Position numbers and translations under genes: made by a program
Shown here: in pieces, positions 48,488-57,422 of the stretch
Layout: every line of letters begins with the position of its first letter
How positions within the stretch are numbered: the stretch's first letter is position 1
Assembly (NCBI GenBank): GCA_029242705.1
Contig: JAQWTK010000078.1
Span: forward strand, 1 to 58,525
Direction of reading: 5' to 3'
Length of the DNA: 58,525 nt
From: Gammaproteobacteria bacterium
GTDB lineage: Bacteria; Pseudomonadota; Gammaproteobacteria; Pseudomonadales; Pseudohongiellaceae
Notes under the pieces: generated by a model
Seen by the model: only the letters and a program-made list of their open reading frames with translations
Told to the model about the DNA's origin: nothing
The model's database searches: none

Positions 48488-48828
48488 GGATTTTTTCGTA
48501 TTAAGTTTGAAAGACGAGCATCCGGTTTCTTTGCCATGCGATACAGTAGAACTATGTGACCAATACTTTGAATACATTCAGCTCCAAGCTCACTACAAAT
48601 TTCGCTAGAAAGTTTCTTTTTTTTTGATCTATCGGATGTAAGTAATTTGATTTTTACTAGCTCATGTTCGGTTAATGCGCGATTAAGCTCCTTTTTAATA
48701 TTTTCTGTAATTCCTTTCTGAGCAATAGTTACTATTGGTTTGAGGTTGTGACCGATAGATCTAAAGTGCTTTTTTTTGGAACTCGAAATTGGCATTAAGT
48801 TTTCATTTGAATTGCTGAGGCGGTACAT
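48484..48828 (-). CDS. yhbY: YhbY / CRM-domain RNA-binding protein
   Basis: A 114-residue frame holding one CRM (CRS1-YhbY) domain with [36 protein letters not shown] and the C-terminal IGHIVLLYR. YhbY associates with pre-50S ribosomal particles. An internal Met12 could be the true start, giving 103 residues close to E. coli's 97. The stop TAG (48484-48486) lies across the greA TAA on the other strand. It is divergent from rlmE with only a 47-bp shared promoter region. Confidence 0.92.
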   Translation of the reverse strand: MYRLSNSNENLMPISSSKKKHFRSIGHNLKPIVTIAQKGITENIKKELNRALTEHELVKIKLLTSDRSKKKKLSSEICSELGAECIQSIGHIVLLYRMAKKPDARLSNLIRKNP

Positions 48829-48875
48829 TCTAACAGCTTCTTGAATTGCCTGAAATACACTAGGATTTAATTAAG

Positions 48876-49496
48876 ATGGCAAGATCAAACAACAGTGAGA
48901 AATGGCTAAGAGAGCATTTCGATGACAGCTATGTAAAAAAAAGTCGTGCAGAGGGCTTTCGTTCTAGGGCTAGTTACAAGCTTTTAGAGATTCAAAAGAA
49001 AGATCGGTTAATTAAGCCGGGAATGACTGTAATTGATTTGGGAGCCTCACCCGGGAGTTGGTCACAAGTTGTTGCTAATTTGGTAGGCCCAAAAGGTGTG
49101 ATTTTTGCTAATGATTTATTGCCTATGGATCATATCGAAGGGGTTAATTTCATTCAGGGTGATTTTACCGATCAAGCACTTTACGATTTGTTGATTGAAA
49201 AGCTTGCTGGAACCGCCGTAGACCTTGTAATTTCGGATATGGCCCCCAATATTAGTGGTGTAAAGGAGATAGATCAGCCTCGAGCGATCTATTTGTCCGA
49301 AATAGCCCTTGATTTGGCAAGGTCTGTCTTAAAGCCAGGTGCAAATTTTCTGGTAAAAGTGTTTCAAGGAGAGGGGCTAGAAGCGTTTCAAACAGAGATT
49401 AGGAGCAGTTTTAGTACCGTAAAAGTTAGAAAGCCACGAGCTTCAAGATCCCGATCAAGGGAAATATATCTGCTCGCCAAAGGATTTACGGGCTAA
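48876..49496 (+). CDS. rlmE: 23S rRNA U2552 2'-O-methyltransferase RlmE (FtsJ/RrmJ)
   Basis: 206 residues. SAM-dependent methylation of U2552 late in 50S maturation. [14 protein letters not shown]-type start ([12 protein letters not shown]), SAM motif [12 protein letters not shown], the catalytic Asp in [13 protein letters not shown] and the Lys in [11 protein letters not shown] give the K-D-K-E tetrad. It is heat-shock-controlled in E. coli, together with ftsH; here a 148-bp gap separates them and no sigma-32 box was found. Confidence 0.96.
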   Translation: MARSNNSEKWLREHFDDSYVKKSRAEGFRSRASYKLLEIQKKDRLIKPGMTVIDLGASPGSWSQVVANLVGPKGVIFANDLLPMDHIEGVNFIQGDFTDQALYDLLIEKLAGTAVDLVISDMAPNISGVKEIDQPRAIYLSEIALDLARSVLKPGANFLVKVFQGEGLEAFQTEIRSSFSTVKVRKPRASRSRSREIYLLAKGFTG

Positions 49497-49644
49497 TTAG
49501 GAATTTACGTGCAAAATTCCACATAAAGATTAGAATTGGTATGGGTATGGTGGAATAAAGGTATTTGCTGGGGCCTGTCTAAACCATTCCAAAAATTTTA
49601 GGTTTTAATCCTCTCGGATTGAGAGTTTATTAGGAGATAAGTCT

Positions 49645-51573
49645 TTGAATGATATGGCAAAAAATCTGATTCTTTGGATGATTATAGCCGGCGTCCTTTT
49701 GACAGTATTTCAGAATATTAACCAAGAAACGCGTGAAGATAATATTAATTACTCTGAGTTTGTTCGAGAGGTTCGTTCTGGTCGCGTTTCAGCGGTTGAA
49801 TTGGCTGGAATTAACATCACAGGTTGGCGAACCGATAATTCTCAGTTTCGAACAGTGATGCCTCTAATTGGTGATGATCAATTGATGAATGACTTATTCG
49901 ACAACGGTGTTGAGATTCGTGCGAATGAGCCAGAACAACAGAGTATTTGGACCCAGCTTCTTGTTGCTAGCTTTCCTATCCTAATAATTATTGCTCTATT
50001 CTTTTTCTTTATGCGCCAAATGCAAGGAGGAGGGGCAGGAGGAAGAGGTGGGCCAATGTCGTTTGGCAAGAGTAAAGCCAAGCTTTTGGGCGAAGACCAG
50101 ATTAAAATTACATTTGCGGATGTGGCTGGCGTAGATGAAGCGAAGGAAGATGTTCAAGAACTTGTAGAGTTTTTGCGTGAGCCGGATAAATTTCAACGAC
50201 TTGGTGGGCGCATTCCTAGAGGTGTACTCATGGTGGGCCAGCCAGGGACGGGTAAAACTTTGTTGGCCAAAGCCATAGCAGGCGAAGCGAAAGTGCCTTT
50301 CTTTTCAATTTCAGGTTCTGATTTTGTTGAAATGTTTGTTGGTGTTGGAGCATCTCGCGTCCGAGATATGTTCGAGCAGGCTAAGAAACAGTCACCTTGT
50401 ATTATATTTATTGATGAGATTGATGCGGTAGGCCGCCACCGAGGTGCTGGTTTAGGTGGGGGGCATGATGAACGCGAACAAACACTTAACCAGCTACTAG
50501 TTGAGATGGATGGTTTTGAAGGAAATGATGGCGTTATTGTAATGGCAGCAACTAATCGCCCTGATGTTTTGGATCCAGCTCTTCTGAGACCTGGACGGTT
50601 TGACCGTCAAGTTGTGGTGGGATTGCCTGACATTCGTGGGCGAGAACAAATTTTGAAAGTGCATATGAGAAAAGTCCCTATAGATGATCATGTAGAGGCA
50701 AGCGTTATCGCAAGAGGAACCCCAGGATTTTCTGGTGCTGATTTGGCAAATCTAGTTAACGAAGCTTCTCTTTTTGCTGCAAGGGCTGGCAAGCGACTTG
50801 TAACTATGGAGGACTTCGAAAAAGCTAAAGACAAGATCATGATGGGCGCAGAACGCAAGTCTATGGTTATGTCTGAAAAAGAGCGTATGAATACAGCCTA
50901 TCATGAGGCGGGACATGCTATAGTCGGACGACTAATGCCCGAACACGACCCGGTATATAAAGTCAGCATCATTCCGAGGGGTCGAGCTTTGGGTGTGACG
51001 ATGTTCCTTCCGGAAGAAGATAGATATAGCTTAAGTAAGCAACATATCCTCAGTCAAGTTTGTAGTCTTTATGGGGGTCGTATAGCTGAAGAAATGACAT
51101 TAGGAAAAAATGGCGTGACAACTGGCGCTTCTAATGATATTCAAAGAGCTACCGAGATGGCTAGAAATATGGTTACCAAATGGGGATTGTCTGAGGAGCT
51201 TGGCCCATTGCTTTATTCGGAAGATGATGGTGAAGTTTTCTTAGGTCGGTCAGCTGCGTCGCAGTCAAAAACAGTATCTGATGAAACAGCTATCGCTATA
51301 GATAAGGAAGTCCGCAGAATTGTCGATGAGTGTTATGATAAGGCAGCAAAGATTTTGGAAGAAAATCGTAACCTTTTAGAGCTAATGAAAGACGCGTTAA
51401 TAGAATATGAAACAATTGATGCAGCTCAGATTGACGACATTATGGAAGGTAAAAAACCTCGGCCTCCTGCAGACTGGTCTGATTCCGATGAAGATAGCTC
51501 GGGAGGGGCAAGTAAAGTTGAAGAAGAGGTTGGCAAGTCGTCCCCCATCGGTGGACCTGCTGGCGAGCATTAA
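49645..51573 (+). CDS. ftsH: ATP-dependent zinc metalloprotease FtsH
   Basis: Membrane-anchored AAA+ protease of 642 residues that degrades misassembled membrane proteins and short-lived regulators such as LpxC or sigma-32 in relatives. Two membrane helices (about 6-24 and 104-124) flank a periplasmic domain. Walker A is GQPGTGKT at 198-205, Walker B is CIIFIDEID near 252-260, and the zinc motif is HEAGH at 420-424. Start TTG 49645 with AGGAG eight bases upstream yields [11 protein letters not shown], as in Pseudomonas; the ATG three codons later is possible. Confidence 0.97.
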   Translation: MNDMAKNLILWMIIAGVLLTVFQNINQETREDNINYSEFVREVRSGRVSAVELAGINITGWRTDNSQFRTVMPLIGDDQLMNDLFDNGVEIRANEPEQQSIWTQLLVASFPILIIIALFFFFMRQMQGGGAGGRGGPMSFGKSKAKLLGEDQIKITFADVAGVDEAKEDVQELVEFLREPDKFQRLGGRIPRGVLMVGQPGTGKTLLAKAIAGEAKVPFFSISGSDFVEMFVGVGASRVRDMFEQAKKQSPCIIFIDEIDAVGRHRGAGLGGGHDEREQTLNQLLVEMDGFEGNDGVIVMAATNRPDVLDPALLRPGRFDRQVVVGLPDIRGREQILKVHMRKVPIDDHVEASVIARGTPGFSGADLANLVNEASLFAARAGKRLVTMEDFEKAKDKIMMGAERKSMVMSEKERMNTAYHEAGHAIVGRLMPEHDPVYKVSIIPRGRALGVTMFLPEEDRYSLSKQHILSQVCSLYGGRIAEEMTLGKNGVTTGASNDIQRATEMARNMVTKWGLSEELGPLLYSEDDGEVFLGRSAASQSKTVSDETAIAIDKEVRRIVDECYDKAAKILEENRNLLELMKDALIEYETIDAAQIDDIMEGKKPRPPADWSDSDEDSSGGASKVEEEVGKSSPIGGPAGEH

Positions 51574-51610
51574 AACTAATATACCGTTCTAAAAAAAACG
51601 AAATATCACC

Positions 51611-52468
51611 GTGAAATTTTCCCTTAGCGCAGGAGAGCGGAAGATAGACTTATCCTCTCCTGTTTGCATGGGAATCATTAATGTTACGCCGGATTCATTT
51701 TCTGATGGATCAGAATTAGCAAGTAAAGATTCTCAATTTTCAATTGATTTAGACAGGGTGCTTTTCAAAGCAGAATCGCTTATTGCTGAGGGTGCGACTA
51801 TTATTGATGTCGGCGGAGAGTCTACTCGACCTGGCGCTTCTCCTATATCTGATGAAGAAGAATTACAAAGAGTAATTCCTGCAATTGAAGTGATAAAGAA
51901 TAATCTAGATGTGTGCATTTCGGTCGACACGAGTTCGCCGATTGTTATGTCTGAAGCAATATCGGCCGGAGTGGGATTGATTAATGATGTCCGTGCCTTT
52001 TCGAAACTTGGTGCGCTTGAGGTCGCTATAAAATCAAACGCTGCTTTATGTCTAATGCATATGCAGGGGCAACCCATGAATATGCAGGAATCTTTTCAAT
52101 ATACTGATCTACTTAGTGATATTTTTAATTTCCTGAAGGACCGTATTAAAGCTTTTTCAAAGGCAGGAGTTCTTAAGAGTCGACTTGTTATTGATCCTGG
52201 CTTTGGGTTTGGGAAATCGCTTGAGCATAATTATCAGATTTTAAAACATTTATCAGTTTTTGAAGGGTTAAATTTGCCGATATTGGTCGGTATATCTAGG
52301 AAATCTATGATTGGCGATGTAGTGGGTCATCCCGTAAAAGAGCGAGTTTATGGTTCAGTTGCTGCCACGATACTTGCCCTTAATAATGGTGCGTCAATTA
52401 TCCGAACACACGATGTTGCTGCCACCATGGATGCAATTAGAGTACACTCTATTTATCAAAGAGTTTGA
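51611..52468 (+). CDS. folP: Dihydropteroate synthase FolP
   Basis: Joins p-aminobenzoate to hydroxymethyl-dihydropterin pyrophosphate in folate synthesis; the sulfonamide target. 285 residues of TIM-barrel fold. CMGIINVTPDSFSDG, DVGGESTRPGA and the phosphate-binding LVGISRKSMIG are intact. Start GTG 51611 has no visible Shine-Dalgarno sequence. It is tightly packed between ftsH (37 bp) and glmM (13 bp). Confidence 0.95.
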   Translation: MKFSLSAGERKIDLSSPVCMGIINVTPDSFSDGSELASKDSQFSIDLDRVLFKAESLIAEGATIIDVGGESTRPGASPISDEEELQRVIPAIEVIKNNLDVCISVDTSSPIVMSEAISAGVGLINDVRAFSKLGALEVAIKSNAALCLMHMQGQPMNMQESFQYTDLLSDIFNFLKDRIKAFSKAGVLKSRLVIDPGFGFGKSLEHNYQILKHLSVFEGLNLPILVGISRKSMIGDVVGHPVKERVYGSVAATILALNNGASIIRTHDVAATMDAIRVHSIYQRV

Positions 52469-52481
52469 GGGTTAGGCATAC

Positions 52482-53843
52482 ATGCAGGAAAGAACTAAAC
52501 GCTATTTTGGTACAGATGGAATTCGTGGCACGGTCGGTACCAGCCCCATTACTCCGGATTTTATGCTGAAATTAGGTTGGGCGGCCGGCAAGGTTTTTGC
52601 GAATACCGGTAATGGCCGCAACAAAATTCTAATAGGTAAGGACACTCGTATTTCGGGCTATATGTTTGAAGCAGCGCTTGAAGCAGGACTTACAGCGGCT
52701 GGAGTGGACATTAATTTAACTGGGCCGATGCCAACCCCGGCCATTTCTTACTTAACTAGAACACTCCGTGCCCAAGCTGGAATCGTTATTAGTGCGTCGC
52801 ATAATTCGTTCGAAGACAATGGAATTAAGTTTTTCTCAAGTGACGGATCCAAACTACCAGATGAAATTGAGTTTGCGATTGAAGACTTGTTAAGCCGTGA
52901 TGTTTCGGTATCTACTGTTATGCCACAGTCTTTAGGAAAAGCCTCCCGTATTACTGATGCTGCCGGCCGTTATATTGAGTTTTGCAAGAGCACCATAGGT
53001 TCAACTCTAAAATTAAACGGTCTTAAGATCGTTGTAGATTGCGCGCATGGCTCTACCTACCACATAGCGCCTATAGTATTTGAGGAGCTTGGTGCAAAAG
53101 TGAAGGCCATTGGAGTTTCGCCAGATGGTTTAAATATAAATAAAAACAAAGGTTCAACTTCCCCAGAATCTCTCGCTAACGCTGTTCTTGCTGAAGAGGC
53201 TGATATTGGGATTGCATTTGATGGAGATGGCGATCGGGTAATTATGGTTGATCACCTCGGGAACATTGTGGATGGTGATGAGATTCTGTATGTGATTGCT
53301 CGGGATAGGCGTAGGCAAAGTATCGATTTTGGGGGTGTTGTTGGTACTTCGATGAGTAACCTTGGTCTAGAGCTAGCGCTAGATGCACTAGATGTTCCAT
53401 TCATTAGGGCACCTGTCGGCGATCGTCATGTAATGAAGGCAATGCTTGATTGCAGTTGGAATCTGGGCGGTGAAAATTCGGGGCACTTAATTTGTTTAGA
53501 TATTGCAAACACTGGAGATGGTATCGTTTCATCATTGCAGGCGCTTTCTGCGCTGGTAAATTGTGGACAGCCACTTTCAGACGCGATTAGTAAAATGCGT
53601 AAATTTCCACAGTCTATGGTAAACGTTAAGACGGCTAATTCTCCCGACATAAATAAAAACAAGAAAATTCAGTCAGCGATCAACGATATTGAATCCAAGC
53701 TTGGCGAAAATGGCAGAGTTTTGTTAAGGCCTTCGGGTACAGAGCCTCTTATGCGAGTCATGGTGGAGGGAGAGGATTCTGAAATAGTAGAGCAACTTGC
53801 AAAAGAGCTTTCGGAAGTCGTGTCTGGTGAATGCAGCAACTAA
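52482..53843 (+). CDS. glmM: Phosphoglucosamine mutase GlmM
   Basis: Converts glucosamine-6-P to glucosamine-1-P for cell-wall UDP-GlcNAc. 453 residues. YFGTDGIRG start, phosphoserine Ser106 in [17 protein letters not shown], metal loop AFDGDGDR, sugar-binding GGENSGHL and phosphate-binding [12 protein letters not shown] are all present. Confidence 0.97.
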   Translation: MQERTKRYFGTDGIRGTVGTSPITPDFMLKLGWAAGKVFANTGNGRNKILIGKDTRISGYMFEAALEAGLTAAGVDINLTGPMPTPAISYLTRTLRAQAGIVISASHNSFEDNGIKFFSSDGSKLPDEIEFAIEDLLSRDVSVSTVMPQSLGKASRITDAAGRYIEFCKSTIGSTLKLNGLKIVVDCAHGSTYHIAPIVFEELGAKVKAIGVSPDGLNINKNKGSTSPESLANAVLAEEADIGIAFDGDGDRVIMVDHLGNIVDGDEILYVIARDRRRQSIDFGGVVGTSMSNLGLELALDALDVPFIRAPVGDRHVMKAMLDCSWNLGGENSGHLICLDIANTGDGIVSSLQALSALVNCGQPLSDAISKMRKFPQSMVNVKTANSPDINKNKKIQSAINDIESKLGENGRVLLRPSGTEPLMRVMVEGEDSEIVEQLAKELSEVVSGECSN

Positions 53844-53895
53844 GCATCGCATAACATATACAGGTCATTGCAACCCTAACTTAACTTAGTTAGTA

Positions 53896-53925
53896 TTGGC
53901 GCCCTTTTTGGGCCGAGTATATGAT
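53896..53925 (+). promoter_or_regulatory. Putative sigma-70 promoter of tpiA-secG
   Basis: TTGGCG (53896-53901), 18 bp, TATGAT (53920-53925). The TTG of the -35 box is also the first codon of a longer in-frame reading that is not believed to be translated. Confidence 0.45.
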
Positions 53926-53967
53926 AAAAAAAATGAAAAATCCCGGAGAAATCAAGGTCTAAGCAAA

Positions 53968-54729
53968 ATGCAGCAAACTCTAGTAATCGGAAACTGGAAG
54001 ATGCATGGGACTTTAAGTTGGTCTCAGAAAATAATGGAGACTTTAGTTGGCGAGTTAGCTGGAATAAGTGAAAAGGTTGGCATTGCTGTTTGCCCAGCTT
54101 ATATACATATGGAAACGGTAAGCAGGGCATTAAGTAAGCCGGAATGCTTTATTAGATTTGGCGCACAGAATGTTCATACTAAGGAAGAGGGAGCTTTCAC
54201 CGGCGAAATTTCAGCGACGATGCTATCAGATCTAGGCGCGACATTTGTTATCGTTGGCCACTCTGAGCGACGGGAAGCTGGAGAAACGGACAAAGCCATA
54301 GCTGAAAAATTTAAAGTAACTCAAACAAATGGATTGGTTCCAGTCTTATGTCTTGGTGAGTCATTGGTCCAGCGCGAACATGGAGAAACTGAACAGGTGG
54401 TTCTTAACCAGTTGGACGCGGTAATTTTTGAGTGTGGTATTGATGCTTTATCAGATTCAATAATTGCTTATGAACCAATTTGGGCGATAGGCACAGGGAA
54501 GACAGCATCCGCGGACCAAGCACAAACGGTACATAGATGTATTCGAGATCATTTAGCTGAGAAAAATGAAGTGGTCGCGAAAACAGTTAAAATAATTTAT
54601 GGCGGCAGTGTTAATAGCACTAATGCAAAAGAATTGTTTGACCAAGCTGATATAGATGGAGGTTTGGTTGGAGGTGCCTCATTGAAGGCAGAAGAATTTA
54701 TATCAATATGTAAAATTGCGGATTATTAA
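53968..54729 (+). CDS. tpiA: Triose-phosphate isomerase TpiA
   Basis: 253 residues. GNWKMHG (catalytic Lys), VGHSERR (His) and AYEPIWAIGTG (Glu) are all intact, as is the phosphate gripper YGGSVN. The frame extends 24 codons upstream, but those overlap promoter-like sequence; the ATG at 53968 gives the usual MQQTLVIGNWKM. secG follows after two bases. Confidence 0.97.
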   Translation: MQQTLVIGNWKMHGTLSWSQKIMETLVGELAGISEKVGIAVCPAYIHMETVSRALSKPECFIRFGAQNVHTKEEGAFTGEISATMLSDLGATFVIVGHSERREAGETDKAIAEKFKVTQTNGLVPVLCLGESLVQREHGETEQVVLNQLDAVIFECGIDALSDSIIAYEPIWAIGTGKTASADQAQTVHRCIRDHLAEKNEVVAKTVKIIYGGSVNSTNAKELFDQADIDGGLVGGASLKAEEFISICKIADY

Positions 54730-54731
54730 CT

Positions 54732-55109
54732 ATGCAAACTCTGATAATTATAGTTCACGTGGTTGCTGCTATAGCGATAGTAGGTCTAGTGTTATTGCAG
54801 CAAGGAAAAGGTGCTGATGCGGGAGCTTCTTTTGGTTCGGGGGCATCTCAAACAGTTTTTGGTTCCTCAGGAAGTGGAAATTTTCTCGTTAGGGCGACAA
54901 CTATTGCGGCAGTAATATTTTTTGTGACAAGCCTTACTCTGGCAATTTTTGCTCGTAATCAAGCTGGTACAGGAAGCTCGGCTGGATTACCAATAGTGAA
55001 TCAGGATATTTTAGAAGAGGCGACCTCAGCGCAGTCTGATGTTCCCGTTTTGGAAGAAGAGCAGACTTCTTCTAGCCAATCTGATGTGCCTACATTGCCA
55101 GATAACTAA
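54732..55109 (+). CDS. secG: Preprotein translocase subunit SecG
   Basis: 125 residues. Two membrane helices (about 2-22 and 52-72) with the conserved cytosolic loop QQGKGADAGASFGSGASQTVFGSSGSGNFL between them. The tail is acidic, Ser/Gln-rich and contains a repeated SQSDVP-type unit (AQSDVPVLEEEQ, then SQSDVPTLPDN). Spaced two bases from tpiA and followed by tRNA-Leu, as in relatives. Confidence 0.95.
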   Translation: MQTLIIIVHVVAAIAIVGLVLLQQGKGADAGASFGSGASQTVFGSSGSGNFLVRATTIAAVIFFVTSLTLAIFARNQAGTGSSAGLPIVNQDILEEATSAQSDVPVLEEEQTSSSQSDVPTLPDN

Positions 55110-55130
55110 ACGAAAGTGTTTTTAAAAATT

Positions 55131-55216
55131 GCCGAAGTGGTGGAATTGGTAGACACGCTATCTTGAGGGGGTAGTGAGCTTTGCTCGTGCCGGTTCAAGT
55201 CCGGCCTTCGGCACCA
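55131..55216 (+). tRNA. tRNA-Leu (GAG)
   Basis: 86 nt with a long variable arm. The 5' strand GCCGAAG pairs with CTTCGGC before ACCA (CCA encoded, 55214-55216). The anticodon loop CTTGAGG carries GAG; the T arm is GGTTCAAGTCC. In relatives the gene leads into rimP-nusA-infB; here an unrelated GC-richer segment follows its 3' end. Confidence 0.97.
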
Positions 55217-55305
55217 TTTTTACCTAACTCGCAGAACTAACCATCGATGTTGCTCCCACCTGTCTACTTAGGTTCCACTTCAACTTACTCCACTACCTTC
55301 GCAAA

Positions 55306-55434
55306 TTACTTATCTACAGGCGTAGGTGACATGTCAGTGACTTGTTCTCCCGAGCCGAGCCTAGAAAATGCGAACAGAATTCCTGGAAAAATTAGAAAGA
55401 AAACCGTGATACCGGCGATAAACTTGGATTTCAA
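55306..55434 (-). CDS. Possible small single-pass membrane protein
   Basis: A 42-codon frame from TTG 55434: basic start (LKSKF), one hydrophobic segment of about 19 residues (IAGITVFFLIFPGILFAF) and a short polar tail. It lies 36 bp after the ankyrin gene stop in the same orientation. No Shine-Dalgarno sequence is visible and the start codon is weak, so this may be chance. The frame on the opposite strand (55247-55447) looks like its shadow. Confidence 0.28.
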   Translation of the reverse strand: MKSKFIAGITVFFLIFPGILFAFSRLGSGEQVTDMSPTPVDK

Positions 55435-55469
55435 TTGGAAGGACTAATAAAGAGCCGAGGTTCAGTCGG

Positions 55470-57422
55470 TTAGTTCTCCCCTTTGCTAGTTACTCTCCAA
55501 GGATCTAACTCTCCTGCCAATGGACAAAAATCTCCGGTATCCAAAAAATGGGTATGGAGACATTCCAGGGTGGATCCCAATTCTTGTAACAACTTCACGG
55601 TCCCAGGAAAAGCAACTCTGGTAAAAAAACCTGCCCGACCACCTCGCGGGATATCAGCTGTTGATTGGCCTAATCGGGTTATCACAGTTACATCACCGCC
55701 CTTTGATACCAAGTACCGGATCAACTCGTTGTCACCTCTTGATGCTGCATAGTGCATCGGCGTATAACCCCATGAATCTAAGGTATTCACATCGATGCCG
55801 TGCTCCTCCACGAGGTATTTAACAGCTGGTATAAAACTTCCGGGAACGTTCCTGACACTGAAGGATCCTAGGCCTGTAAACCCACCCCCTGCAGCCACAT
55901 GTATCGGGTAAGCATTAAAAGCATTCGTTGGAATATACGGCAACCCTGAATCCTCCTGCTGTCTTCCATCCTGCTGCCGACGCTCTCTCATTTCTGGAGC
56001 TGGCCATGCGGTTGGAATGTTGGGATCAGCGCCATAGCTGGACAGTAACTTCATGGCCTCGATATCCTGCGCATAAGCCGCACGCCAGAAAGGAGTAGCA
56101 CCCTTTAGATCGGTTCCAATCTTGGTCAGTCCATATTCCCAATACCAGAGATGGGTATTGAGACGCACATTAGGATCGGCGCCGGCTTCTAATAGAGCAC
56201 TCAATATGTCGAGATATTCTGTCTTTTGTAGATCCTGGGCTCTGGGCTGAGGATAGTTGGATTTAGGTGCCCATTGTGTTTGAAGAACTGCAAATAGCGG
56301 ACCCGCTCCATCCGTATTTGCCACCAGATTAGCATCGGCACCCTGGCTAATAAGAAGCATTGCCAGGTCAAACTGTCCATTGAGAGTCGCGATGAGCAGT
56401 GGACTTGTTTCATCTCCGCCACTCACCTGATTCACATTCGCGCCGCCTTCCAACAAAGCCATTGCTGCTTCCGAATGTCCTTCTCTGGCCGCATGCAATA
56501 GTGCCGTCATTCCGCCTGTAGCTCCCACTAGTGTTTCACGGTAAGGAGGCCTTGGAAGATCGGGTCCTCCTGGATAATCTGGACGATGATTGACTAAAGC
56601 TTCCTCATTAAAATCCCGATAAGCTTCTCCCGATTGCAAAAATTCTCTCTGCGCTTTAATAGCCGCCTGAACCTCGTCTACACTAGGTTCATCGTCTTCG
56701 GTCACCGTACCCGCACTGACATAATCACCACTCGCATCCACGATCCTGTCATTGCTGATGTACTCCGAAAGCTCTTCTCTTAGAAAACGACTTGCCTGCC
56801 GATCAGCAAAAACTTGCTGTAAGACATCCACTGTAGCTGTTGAAATAGACGGGTCCGCGCCAGCGTCTAAAAGCAATTCGACCGATTCAACTCGGTTCCT
56901 GGCCGCGGCGAACATCAGGGGAGTCTGTCCAGCTGACCCTTCTTTGGCGTTTGGATCAGCACCATATTCAAGCAGAACCTTCACCGATTCAGCACCACCT
57001 ACCTCCTGGGCGGCCAAATGCAAAGCCGTGGCTAGACTATTGGTGGTCGTTGCGCTTACGTCTGCTCCTGCCTCCAAAAGCGTCCTGACAATGGTGCTGT
57101 TGGTCTGGCTGCTCGCCAGATGAAGAGGCGTGTAGCTGCCTATTCTTGTTGTCGGGTTTACCTCGGCACCGGCATCCAGAAGTGGTGCCAAGATATCAAC
57201 ATGTCCTAACTGAGCGGCCCAATGCGCCGCTGTCATGCCATCCCCTGTCGCCTCATCCAAGTCAGAACCATTTGCGATCAGTTGCGCAACAGTTTCAAGG
57301 TCTCCTGAGCGAGTTGAATCTATCAACTCAGAAGCAAAACTAGCTGTAAAACCAAGTAATAAAAACGACAGTACAGTCAGCCTCGAAAATCCTGCAAACC
57401 GGAAACGGGCAAACATGTCCAT
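55470..57422 (-). CDS. Exported ankyrin-repeat protein
   Basis: 650 residues starting with a Sec signal peptide (SRLTVLSFLLLGFTASFAS, cleavage near 33). About ten to eleven ankyrin repeats follow, e.g. DGMTAAHWAAQLGHVDILAPLLDAGA, GMTALLHAAREGHSEAAMALLEGGA and WGYTPMHYAASRGDNELIRYLVSKGG, with a linker near 200-290 and some degenerate units. The ATG at 57422 shares a base with the DUF1552 stop (TGATG) and has AGGAG seven bases upstream, so translation is coupled. Ankyrin repeats bind proteins; the partner may be the DUF1552 protein, as inference. Composition is GC-richer than the core. Confidence 0.88.
   Translation of the reverse strand: MDMFARFRFAGFSRLTVLSFLLLGFTASFASELIDSTRSGDLETVAQLIANGSDLDEATGDGMTAAHWAAQLGHVDILAPLLDAGAEVNPTTRIGSYTPLHLASSQTNSTIVRTLLEAGADVSATTTNSLATALHLAAQEVGGAESVKVLLEYGADPNAKEGSAGQTPLMFAAARNRVESVELLLDAGADPSISTATVDVLQQVFADRQASRFLREELSEYISNDRIVDASGDYVSAGTVTEDDEPSVDEVQAAIKAQREFLQSGEAYRDFNEEALVNHRPDYPGGPDLPRPPYRETLVGATGGMTALLHAAREGHSEAAMALLEGGANVNQVSGGDETSPLLIATLNGQFDLAMLLISQGADANLVANTDGAGPLFAVLQTQWAPKSNYPQPRAQDLQKTEYLDILSALLEAGADPNVRLNTHLWYWEYGLTKIGTDLKGATPFWRAAYAQDIEAMKLLSSYGADPNIPTAWPAPEMRERRQQDGRQQEDSGLPYIPTNAFNAYPIHVAAGGGFTGLGSFSVRNVPGSFIPAVKYLVEEHGIDVNTLDSWGYTPMHYAASRGDNELIRYLVSKGGDVTVITRLGQSTADIPRGGRAGFFTRVAFPGTVKLLQELGSTLECLHTHFLDTGDFCPLAGELDPWRVTSKGEN

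Noticed and set aside
53896-53967. 24-codon N-terminal extension of TpiA
   Set aside because: Covers promoter-like sequence and lacks homology; the usual TpiA start is at 53968.
55247-55447. 66-codon plus-strand frame after tRNA-Leu
   Set aside because: No protein-like pattern or ribosome site; the opposite strand has a more plausible small frame.
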